A program made the position numbers and the translations under genes. Under the pieces are notes generated by a model. It was not told where the DNA came from. It saw nothing but the letters and a program-made list of their open reading frames with translations, and ran no database searches. DNA of 64,000 bases from Manihot esculenta (lineage: Eukaryota; Streptophyta; Magnoliopsida; Malpighiales; Euphorbiaceae), in NCBI RefSeq assembly GCF_001659605.2, contig NC_035178.2, forward strand, positions 1,344,159 through 1,408,158. Reading direction: 5' to 3'. How positions within the stretch are numbered: position 1 is the first letter of the stretch; each line of letters opens with the position of its first letter. This document shows, piece by piece, positions 15,229-26,500 of this stretch.

Positions 15229-15975
15229 TCAAGGGAGACGTAAAAGTCGCCGGAGATTATCTGTTGCTCCGGCGTCGATCCCAGCAGCTTCTGCAGTGCA
15301 ACTGAGTTTTGGCCTCGTAAAAAACTTTGGCAACGGTAAGCTGCTCGGGTGTGGAGATAGTGTAAACACTGAATCCAAATCTTTGATACCAATAGGAATA
15401 ACACCATTATCTACTATTAATGAAGACGATGGTGATGACGCTGATGATGATAAAACCTTAGAAACATCTTTTGGTAGATCGTTAGGGTCGGGCCCTAATG
15501 GTGCAGTCGATGCAATGATGAAAGACTTGGCTGATACTGGAGCTGCTTCAGTTGGTTTCGAGTCTCTTCTGGGTATGGGCTCTTTAGATTTCTTAGGCGT
15601 TAGAGAGTGATCTCTGGTTCGATTTGTTTTTCTACAAGTAGGTGGGCAAGCGAGGTCTCGGGTACGAGAATAAGGTAAAGAATTGTGGGGTCTGGAGATT
15701 GGAAGTGGAAGAAGAGGTGGCTGTGATTGCCTTTGAATTTGTCGATGTGGATAGAGAACTGAAAATGAAGACGATGAAGGATAGGAGAAGGAGAGAGAAG
15801 GAGGAACACCAAACAAGAGACCACCACCTCCACGGATGTTATTGTTCGTGGGAGCCAAGTTTTCACTGGATCCTGAAGCAAGACCTCGAGCGTTTTTCTT
15901 TGATTGGTTCTTGATTTGCTTGTAAGGATATATTGATTGATTATCAACGGAGGACCTCGCAAAAATTGCCTCCAT
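15229..15975 (-). CDS. PNRC-type proline-motif protein of unknown function, single exon
   Basis: An uninterrupted 248-codon frame starts at the ATG ending at 15975. The protein is low in complexity and rich in Ser and Pro, with an N-terminal SGSSENLAP, a GGGGLLFGVPPSLSF stretch, a central basic part (TPKKSKEPIPRRD) and a C-terminal SPHPSSLPLPKFF. It ends GIDAGATDNLRRLLRLP. The SPxPSSLPxPxF pattern is that of the proline-rich nuclear receptor coactivator (PNRC) motif, found in a plant family whose members also end in a DLRRLL-type tail. In animals the motif binds EVH1-type domains such as DCP1; a decapping link in plants would be inference. The frame has strong bias, a TATA box on its strand at 16408-16416 and no competing ORF of similar quality. 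The overlapping plus-strand frames are shadows. Confidence 0.75.
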   Translation of the reverse strand: MEAIFARSSVDNQSIYPYKQIKNQSKKNARGLASGSSENLAPTNNNIRGGGGLLFGVPPSLSFSYPSSSSFSVLYPHRQIQRQSQPPLLPLPISRPHNSLPYSRTRDLACPPTCRKTNRTRDHSLTPKKSKEPIPRRDSKPTEAAPVSAKSFIIASTAPLGPDPNDLPKDVSKVLSSSASSPSSSLIVDNGVIPIGIKDLDSVFTLSPHPSSLPLPKFFTRPKLSCTAEAAGIDAGATDNLRRLLRLP

Positions 15976-16407
15976 AGCTTATCACTTTATGTATAAAATC
16001 CGAAAGAACGAAAACAGAAATCCTCGAAATATAAACAAGAAAAGAAAAATACAATATAGAGAAAGGCAATGATCTTGAAAAATAAAGCGATCACCAGCCT
16101 TCACGAGATTTCCTTTGCAGAATTAACACTGCATATAGCGGAGGAAAAATTCTTCAAAATTTTCTCTAAAAATTTGCAGAAATTTTAACAAAGACGAAAA
16201 ACAAAAAGATAAGTCTTGAACAAAGAACTTCGACTTAAAGAAAGAAAAAGGAAAATGATGAAGATAAATTGGGCTCTATCATAAAGAGAAAATGATAAAC
16301 CAGAACTTGCGATCCGCACGGGATCCTAAAATCTCTATATCGGAGAGGATTTGGATTTGATATTTTAGCCTGTATATTTCATGACTCTTGGCGTCAACTG
16401 GATACCT

Positions 16408-16416
16408 CTTTTTATA
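16408..16416 (-). promoter_or_regulatory. Probable TATA box of the PNRC-type gene
   Basis: The minus strand reads TATAAAAAG about 430 bases upstream of the ATG, inside a locally GC-richer stretch. This implies a long 5' leader of about 400 bases. Confidence 0.5.
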
Positions 16417-16449
16417 GAAGAAGAGCCTGCAACGGCTACTCTCTTTGTT

Positions 16450-19400
16450 TTTTTTTTTTTTTCCAGTTTTGTAATTAAGAAAACTTTTATTATGTAATAG
16501 TTTTTTTTTTTTAATGAAAATGTCGCAATTACTCCTAATTTACCGACAACAGCTGCGGTCGGTTACCCCTTAGTCGAAGACCGGGGACACTGTAGGGCGG
16601 CAACCGCCGACCCAATGATGACCATTGGATGGGTTTTTCTTTTCCAAAATAGCCGTTGAGGCCATTTTGACCGTTGATCAGCTATCGGGTGTTCTTCGAA
16701 GTTGGTCCAGTGAGATAACGGTCAGAGGAATTCGGAAAAATTAAATGTGGAGTTTATAATAACTTGTTATTTAAATGTGCGTATAATGGATCCGTATAAA
16801 AATTTTTCAATGGGCTCCACAGTAATTGGTTAAAAATTTTAAGAATTATATGAGTACTTTATCATGTAACATATTGTCTTCAATAATTACTTTATTTTAA
16901 AAAAAAAGATTATCATAAAAACTTTCAATAATTACTTTATTTTTTTTAAAAAAAAGATTATCATAAAAACTTTTATATAATGCATGCATCATTCAAATTA
17001 AATTTAAAATTACATCAAAACTTATTAGGTTTTTTTTACTTCTTTTGAAAACATTTTAATAATTATCTTATATTTTACGTATAATAAAATATATAATATA
17101 ATTTTTCAAGTTTTTCTCTCTAATATTTGAATAAGATTATTTAACTTGACTTGCTTTAATTTTTTTTTTAAAATTATTGAATTGTATTTAATCCAAAAGT
17201 AAACTAAATTTGATATCAAAATATTTTTAGAGTGAAATAAATTTAAAATTAACTGAAATAATTGATTTTAAAATATTGTTAAATCCAACTCATAATATAA
17301 ATTAAAACCTTTTTTATTACAACTCGAAACCGACTCGTGGCCGGCAGTCATTTGCGGGGACAGGTGAGAGTAAAAGCCTTTAGGCATTTGGTGGTTCTAC
17401 AGTATTACCAGCCGAGCGGGGCTCATGGATTTTTTTCCTTCAACGTGGCAGCGTCTCAGCCGTTGATAATATGTATTGGAAATGTGATTTTTCTGCTGCA
17501 TGATTAGTGGGTCCCATATTTGTCATTAAATTAAATTTGGTATTGAAGTATGCATGTGAATGTCATGTCGCCATTCCTTTAGCGAATATAAACTACTCAT
17601 GCATTGCACGAGCCTAACTCCATTGTCTTTTTCTTTAAAAAAAAAAAATTAAGTGAGAAAGCTTGAGTAAAAAATTAAAAATATCGAAAATAAAAAAGAG
17701 ACAGTGTGAGCGTGAGTAGTATTTTTTTAAAGAATTTATAAAATATTTAAGGTCAGCTTTGTACAGTATATAAAGTTTATATTTATAATTAAAATAAATA
17801 AATAAAACAACCAATCAAATTGTATTAATAGCATAAGGGGCGGGCAAACTCGTTGACAGAGGCAACTGTGTACACCGTCCACTTTCACTAAAGCCCACGG
17901 TCCTCGCCAATGCAAAGGCGAAGGAGTTGCAACTTGAAGTTAAAGAAGTCACATTATAGATTAACACGTAATCAATGTTGGATTTATGTAATTAATAAAA
18001 AGTTGAGTTTCATTTATATTATCGTTTTATGAGCTTTAGATTCGTAGGACTGATCTTCACGTGAGACCCTCAAAAAAGCAAAAGGAAGGAGACATCACGA
18101 ACCTCCTTAAGACAAAATTTTAGGCTATGGATTAACCACCACGCAATTCATTATGTTGGGCAAAATAGCATATATCCATTTTTGAGTTGGATGAGAAATT
18201 ACGTTAAAAACCATTTAATGGGCTTTGTTTTAATATACGTAATCATTTTCTCATATATATATAAATTTAAAAATATTGATATAAAGCCGATGAACTAATT
18301 TATACGTAAATAAGAATAAGAAATTATGTCAGTTATTATTTTTTAAGTTTTATTCAAGAAAAAAAAGAGAGAAATAGATAGCAATTTCTCATATTTATCT
18401 TAATATATATATATATGGGAATGCTTGAAATCACGTTATTGTAAAATTTTTCAACACCGTGCATCAATGATGAAGGTCGGTTTGTTATAAAAATGGTCAA
18501 ATGATGGAAGTTGCACTTGTTTTTTTGGGTTCCTAATGGAGTCCAGGTCATTCTGTTCTGTTCCCTCATCCATTTTTGGTTCTTCAACATTACGTCAGGG
18601 ACCGCAGATTTTTCTTTGCTTGTGCCTCCTTTTTCTTCTTAGCGGACTCGTCTCTCTCAGTCTAAGCCTGATCACAGCTGCAGAATGGGTCTTATTCGGC
18701 CTTTAACGCTTTACAATAGACCTTAGATTGGAATCAACTCGGTCAAATTCAAAATCAAAACTTATTAATAATTTCTAATTTGGAATAAATCTCACTTTTT
18801 AATGCACAAAACCATAATCCATATCAATTTAGAGCCCCTTTTAACAATGGACCAATAATTAAATCCCTTTACTGAATACTATCAATTTTTTTTTCCTTCC
18901 TTTGAAATTATTTATTTTATTAAAAAAATAAAATTATGTAATTTTTTTAGAATTAAAATTTATAAATTAAAAAAAATGAATTATTTCATTTTAAATAAAA
19001 TAATTATTAAAGAAATCAATTAAAAGAACTATTGCATAATTCTTGACTCAATAAAGGATTTACATTAAAAAATTGAATGCTTTATAATTAATTAACGTTC
19101 TTAATGCATCTTCAGCTTTTAACTTGTATGGAACGTGTGTGAGGTAAAAGATTTCAGGTATGTTTTTCTATATAAAATAATAAATTAGTGATAAAATGAC
19201 AAATAAATAATAATTGATTCTCAAAATTCAGCTAATCAATGTTCTTCAAAACAGTTCTTTTAAATTTCAAAAATGTAATTGTTTTCTTGATTTGGTGCTG
19301 CTGGAACTAATAACAGGGAAAAAGCCAGTAGGGGAGTTCGGAGATGGAATGGATACAGTGAGCTGGGTGAGGAAAACTGCATCGTAAATATCTCAACCGT

Positions 19401-20570
19401 CAGATGCAGCTTCAGTATTGGCAATTGCTTATTGGATACCCCCTACAGGTGTGATTCATCCGTTTAAGATAGCTATGTCGTGCGTTGAGGATGAAAGCTC
19501 TGCTAGGCCCACCCTGAGGAAAATTGTTGCTATGCCCACTAATCCTCCCCAGTGGGCCCCAAGCCTGCTCATTCTTTAAGCCCATTAACGAAATGTTTGC
19601 ATCAATAAATCGTAATAAGCTAGTCAATTTTAAAATTTTGCTTTACTGTGTTCTATTCTACTATGAATTGAGTGTAGTTGTATTATGTAATTTGATAATA
19701 AATTAATTTTGAATCAATATAAATAGTTTAAATAGCTCAATTTTATATTTTTTAAAATCTAATGAAATGTATTGCTAAAATAATAGCAGAATTGATGTTT
19801 TTATTTATTTATTTAAATGATATCTAAATAAATTACTGAGGGTTTTCAAAATAGTAAAATTAAACACTTTGTGCATCTCCATTATATATAAACTGGTCGC
19901 ATCCAAAGAACGGACTAGATTATTTTTTTATGAGCAATTATTTTAATTTAAGAGTCAGAAAATATTTTATTTGAAAATATCTTTAGTTTTTTTAATGATT
20001 ATTTAAGAAAATTAATTAATATTTAAATTATTTTAAATAAAACAACTTTATATTTTTACATATTGTTTTTCAGAAAATATTTTCATACTTTTTACCTGCA
20101 AGTTATTTTGTGGGAAATCTAATGCTTAAACTCCACTTATTTTAGGAAGAATAATTTATATATATAAAAAAATATTTTTAATAAAAATACTCATTTTTTG
20201 TTATTTGAATTTAATATTAAGATTAAAGATTTTAATAAAATTTATATATAAAAAGTTTAATGATATTAGTAAGATCTTCAAAATAAAAAAAAAAAAACTT
20301 ATTATTCTGAAAAGAGGAAAAATAAAAAATAGTTTAATTTTTTATTTATCAAAACATAATTTTTAGATTAATTTTTCTGAACATTTAAAATGTCAGATTT
20401 TTTTTCTTTTAAATTTCCCCAAAACATAAAGGGGCTAAAATTCAAATTATCCCTCCACTGGTTCGCTCAAATGAGTAACTGGACTTCAACAAATAGCAAT
20501 TGAATAAGGCAGGGGGGAACCGAGAGACACTTTTGAGTGAAAAAGAAGAAAGAGAGGGAAGATATCAGCA
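16450..20570. other. Intergenic, AT-rich; upstream regions of two divergent genes
   Basis: The PNRC-type gene reads left and the kinesin reads right from this stretch. Most of it is AT-rich and without credible coding. Islands of more balanced composition stand at 16545-16735, 17330-17470 and 19310-19580; they have no open frame and could be promoter or old insertion remnants. The 5' leader of the kinesin probably begins near 20500. Confidence 0.5.
16879..16971. repeat. Tandem duplication of about 45 bp
   Basis: The block TTCAATAATTACTTTATTTT followed by an A-run and GATTATCATAAAAAC occurs twice in a row, starting at 16879 and 16923. The copies differ only in the length of the T and A runs. 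Confidence 0.8.
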
Positions 20571-23500
20571 ATGGAGATGAAGAGCCCACCTCCATGTCCA
20601 AACACAGTCACCGTCCGTCGAAATCCTCATCGGAGGGCTAGGCCTACGCCTTCCACAAATCCTCCGCAAAACATCATCCCTTCGTCAACCACAAATAAAC
20701 CTGATATTCTTCCATTCCCTATTGAAGATATTATGTCAATGGAAATTCCTCAAAATCCTCAGCCCGACCCCCCTCTCTCCTCACCAACACCCGCCTCAGT
20801 TTCTGAGAATCTCAGAGTTTATCTTAGAATTCGACCTCTTGTGTCTCCCAAGACATCCAAAGATGTCATAGGTCAAGAGAGAAACAAAAACGCTTGGCCT
20901 CAAAATCCTGTCGCAAAGAAGAATAGCTTAAAAGCGAAGAACACAAAGAAAAGGAGTAGCAATATCTGTATATCAGTCAATGATCCTCAATCAGTGACTT
21001 TATCCCCGCCCCCAGCATTGCAGGAATCTAAAAGGATAAAGTCTGTTGTATACGAAGGGTTTTCACGCGTTTTTGCAGTTGATTCTTCTCAGGTATACTT
21101 CAATCATTTTTTATTTTAATTTTTTTGAGTTACATGTTTCAAAAATTTGTAGCTGTGTACAGAATGAAGTTTATGAAAATATGGTTAAACCATTGGTGGA
21201 GGATTTTATTAATGGGAAGAATGGAATGCTAGCTGCTTTGGGACCTAGTGGCTCAGGAAAAACCCATACAGTGTTTGGGACTGCGAAGGAACCTGGTATG
21301 GTTCCACTTGCGCTTCAACACATTTTTAAACAGACCAAGGAGAGTGACTCTAAGTTGTCAAGGTAATTGACTATGTTTAGCTGCTGAATTTGAAGTTATG
21401 TAACACTGCTGTGCTGATTTTGTCCAGAATTAGTGTGAGAGTTCATTTATGTTTTAAAGATAGTTGTAGTACGAGCTTGTTCTCGGCAGTAAATTATTGG
21501 GTTTATATCTCTATCCGGTCTCCTTTTAGGTCATTCTACGTATCTATTTTTGAAATATATTCTGAAGGAGGGAAGGCAGAGAGAATATTTGATTTATCCC
21601 CAGGTGGGGCCATGCCACAGTCAACTGTTAAAGGTCTCCAACAGGTTGATATCTAATTATTCTGAATGTTAAATGCTTTTTTAACTTTTATTTTTTTTAA
21701 ATTTTTATTAGTAATGCTGAGATGCACAGTGGCATTTTTCTCGCCCTTTATGCATACAGGTTGCCATTAATGATCCTGCACATGCAGAATCTTTGATAGC
21801 TTCTGCAATGTTGAAACGGTCTACAGCCACGACAAATGCAAACAGCCAGTCAAGGTATTCGGTGATTAAGTACTTATTTACTCTCAAAATTTATACATAA
21901 CATTTCTGCTAGTGGTTTGTTTAGATCATAGCTGAAATGAACAATGGAAAATTTGACTTTACCTCAATGCGTTTTGGCAAATTGCATTGCACTGGTGCAT
22001 AAAGTAAGTTTGTTATATCTCCATATCAAAAAGGAGCAAGTGTTTTAATTTAAATCAAAATGTTAATGTCTATTTAAGTTGGAGCTAATGCATGACATCG
22101 GTGGTATGTTTAGCTGGTGGGCAATGCAATACTATTAAGATATTCATATGTCAAATGGTTGATATATATAATGTCTCATTGCTTCGTTTATTTATTTTCA
22201 CATAGTCATGCGATTGTCTATTTGAATGTTCTTTTGACTTATTTTCAATCGGAAATTTTGCACTAAGATTGTTATTATTTTTATGATTTTTTCCCATTTT
22301 AACATTGTTGCAGCCGGTCCCAGTGTATCATCAACATACACGGTCTTCTTAATGAGTATGACAAAGAACTAGACGTTCAATCAAATAATTGTATGCTAAC
22401 TATCGTTGATCTAGCTGGTGCTGAAAGAGAAAGGAGAACAAGGAATCAGGTTCATACAGCCTTTTTATAGTATAATTTTACTTGTAATCGATATTTGAAA
22501 AAATTTGCGCCATTTTATTTGCAAAACAAATCCAAGTCTTCACGGAGATAATAACATCAATATACCTTAATGTTTATTCTTTTTGAATTTTATGAGTGGT
22601 GGTTATAACTTATGTAACAAAGCCTGTTTACAAAGTTTTGTGTCCAATGCTGAACATCATTGGGAGTTTCTAACTAATTCATCTACTTGAGTTTAGCTGA
22701 TAAAGTCCTTTTATAAGATCCTTACTCCTTAGAGAAGGGTTGGAATGACCATGTCTCTTTCTCCTTTTTTTTTTTAAACTTATTTCTTTCTGTGTCCCAT
22801 CAAGTGCAATAATAGCATGAACGGAAGTAGAAAAAGTAGGGAGTCTGAAAGTCAATACTACATGTAACCCCATTAATCAAAGATGACTTCACAAATTAGT
22901 TTAGTTCTAGCACCTGTATCTCAATTTTGGTTTATGATTATCATTTTGCAGGGGTCAAGATTGCTTGAAAGCAATTTCATCAACAATACATCTATGGTTT
23001 TTGGTCTTTGCCTAAGAGTATGTGACCTTATTTCAGTTTCTTGAATTTTCAAAGGACCCTTGTCATTCACTTGGTGACTCTAATTTGTTATGCTGTATCT
23101 TGTAGATATCTACAAAGTTATTGTTTAATACTTATATTATTTGAAAACCTTTAAGTTTCTCTCTTTTTTCATCTATGAATGTTATGATATATTCATTGTT
23201 CTGGGTTTTTAGTCATTATTGGAGCATCAAAAAAACCCAAAGAAGCCATTGCAGAAGCACTTCCAGAACTCTTTGGTAACTCCTTTTCTCTGTGTATTTT
23301 TTTACCTGTCCTAAATACAGATGGTATATAAAATCTTTCATGCAGTCTGTTCATTTGAATGGCTGAGATTGTTATTCTTTTAAAATAGAATGCAATAAAT
23401 ACTGACCAGTAGAGTTTGTGGAAAAAACAAAAAGCGCTTAGGTTTATATGTAAGCTGCTCAATGTCACGTCTTGTTTGAACAGTTGACTAGGTATTTACG

Positions 23501-26500
23501 AGATTATTTGGAAGGCAAGAAGCGGATGGCTTTGGTATGAAGTTTCAAATCCAACTTTGCATTTGCTTAAGCTAAAGGATCTGTATTCTGGACATTAATG
23601 TATTCTTACTTTTTAAAGAAAAATCTTTTATTTTTTTCTTCATTGCTTTGGCTTTTCTACTGGGTTGTGAAAAAAAAAAAAATAGTAACTCTGTTTTTTT
23701 CGTTTTCTTATTTCAGGTTTTAACAGTAAAACCAGGAGAAGAAGACTATCTTGATACAGTCTACCTCTTGAGACAAGCATCACCTTATATGAAAATCAAG
23801 TAGATCTTTTTCTTATCCATCTTATTCACATTTCAAATTTATTTAGATGGACTTGCTTCAATTGTGCAACTTGTTTAGGTTCAATAATGTCGATGAACAA
23901 TTGAATTCAGTTCATCAGAAGAGGCATATTCAATCACTATGTAGAGTTGAAGCGCCAAAGAGAAAGAAATACTGCGCCCTTGATTCTAATGAGGTATTAT
24001 ATTTTCCTTTTTCAAACAGACGATTCTGAGTGCTTACCTTAGTCTTTTATCTTTTTCTTTCCCTTTCATCTTTTCCTTAAAATACATTTCAATTTATAAG
24101 CATCCTTGACTAATGCAATTGACATCACTTTCAAACTTCCCTTGAATGGGTTCCAAAATATTTCATGATCATTCTTATTAAACCTAGTGGACAATTAGAA
24201 TTCCATTGCAAGTTTCATTGTCATTTTATGAATACAAAGATTTCAAGGTTATTTACAATTTTTTTCATTTGCTTTCAGACAGAAGGAAAAAGCACTGGAG
24301 ACAAACATCAACTGTTGGAGGAAGGTTGTACCAAAGGATTTTAATTTCTATTTTTATTATGATTGCTCTAATCCCTTTTTTATTTCTCAAACATGCGACG
24401 AACCTGCTTGTTTAGTCACAGATGGGCCACAAAAATCTAAATTCGACTCCACTAATATTGCACTTGTGAAGGATGACTGTGTTGATTTGACGATAAGGGA
24501 CAGAAATCATCAAATTATGCAAAATTTTGCAAAAGCATTATGGAATATACTGAAGGAATACAAAGAAAAACTGATGGTAAAATCACGACTGGTATACTCA
24601 TTTAATGCAATTTCAATGGTCAAATAATTGCCTATCAGCTGACCTTGATTAGGTGGCGGACAAAGAAATTGAGAGTCTCAATGAGAACCTTGGAAGTGAA
24701 AAATCAAGATATATTAAGTTGGAAAAGGAGTTTGAGGATTTTAAGTCCTGTTGTACTTGTTCCAAGGAAAATTCAATGGAGGCTCTTAAAGTAGATACTG
24801 ACTTTCATGCCAAGGTATATATAGCGGGGAATGAATGTAGCAATTTTGATGAGGTAAGCAAATTTTGCTTGTATTTTTTTTAGTACCATTTGTATTTTAC
24901 CCTAGAATCACCTCAATTATAATCAAATGTAGAAAAAAATGCATTATAGTGAACTGGTACAGCAGCCTGAGGAAGATGACAAATTGAATCTGTTATTGAA
25001 GTTGGATTCATAACAACTAAAAAGAAAATGAGCTGGAGCTCAACTAATACAGTGACCTGTAGCTATAACCTTGCTACATGTCTCTTGATCAAAATAACAG
25101 ATTATTCACTTGAATTTATAAATTATGGAATACTAAATAGCAGATAACAGGAAGTCATTCTTCAATTATTCACTTGGAATATATGTGCATTTCTGGTTTG
25201 AGAAGAGAATTAATCTAAGGTGTTTTTGTCAGGCAAAAGTAAAGCTTCATTCCCCCAACCTCAAGGTATCTGAATGTGCCGGTGCTACACATGATCAGGA
25301 TGTTACCAGTCGGGTACATATGATAACTAAGTTTCCCCCTTGTTTAATAGCAAAAAAGAAAATTTAAGCTGAGATTACCTGTGAATTGTTGCTAAAAGCA
25401 ATTAATAATAAACTTTTATGCTTTAGATGGATGAGAGTGTTCATCCTCCCAATCTCAAGGAACCAAAATGCAGCAGCACTCCAACATGGGATCTGGTTTT
25501 TTCAACTCAGGTATAGAGGCTGCTCATTCACTTTTTCTTTAAAATTAGAATGTCACTTCTGTTGTTTCTTGAGAATATGTGTGCATTTCTGCACTGGGAA
25601 AGTGAGAAAGCTTTCATATCTGTGGCCTGTTTCACTTGGAATATGTGTGCATTTCTGAGGCGTGCATGTACAGGCAGGAGTAGAGTTGCATTCTCCTAAC
25701 CTTGAGGCAACTGAATGCACCAGTACTCCTACACATGATCAGGATGTTATAAGTCTGGTACATATGATGTTGATTTTTCACCCCTTTCTCTAATAGCCAA
25801 AAAAAAAAGCTTTGACTATCTGCTCATTTATGCCAAAAAGCAATTAGTAATTGAGCCTTTTATGCCTTAGGTGTGCGAGAGTGTTCATTCTCCTAACCTC
25901 ACGGAATATAAATGCAGTAGCACTCCAACAATGGATAGCGATATTTCAACTCAGGTGTGTAGGCTGTTCACCCTTTCTTTAAAATTAGAATGCCACTTTC
26001 ATTGTTCCTTGAGCATACTTGTGCATTTCTGCACTGGAAGAGCAATTCATATCTGATGCTTGTATGAGTCACTTGGAATATGTGCGTGAACTAATCTGAG
26101 GCATGTGTTCAGGTAGAAGTAAGGAGTCATTCTCCTAACCTTAAGGCATCTGTATGCATCAGTACTCCTGAACATGATCAGTGTGTTACAACTCAGGTAC
26201 CCATGATACTGAACTTTCCTGCTTTAACAACCAAAAAAATATAAAAGGAAAAACAAATGAAGCTGCAATTACCTGAGCATTTATGATAAAAAGCAATTAA
26301 TAATCAAGCCTTTTATGCTCTAGGTGGATGAAGGTGTTCATTCTCCTAATGTCAAGGAATCTAAATGCAGGAGCACTCCAACATGGGATCAGGATATTCC
26401 AAGTCAGGTATATAGGTCATTCATCCTTTCTTTAGAATTTAATTCCACTTCCATTGTCCTGGAGAACCGTGTGCATTACTCAACTGGGAAAGCAATTAGT

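Noticed and set aside
15296..15914. Plus-strand ORFs opposite the PNRC-type gene
   Set aside because: Their content is the complement of a Ser/Pro-rich frame, with no family motif, and the minus frame has a TATA box and a known motif.
16560..16640. GC-rich hairpin-like stretch (CCCAATGATGACCATTGG) as an RNA gene
   Set aside because: The stem is short, and no tRNA, snoRNA or miRNA-precursor features are visible.
24928..25020. An extra kinesin exon starting AAAAAAATGCATTATAG
   Set aside because: The frame has no convincing donor before its stop. Exons 24653-24853 and 25233-25313 already join in phase 0.
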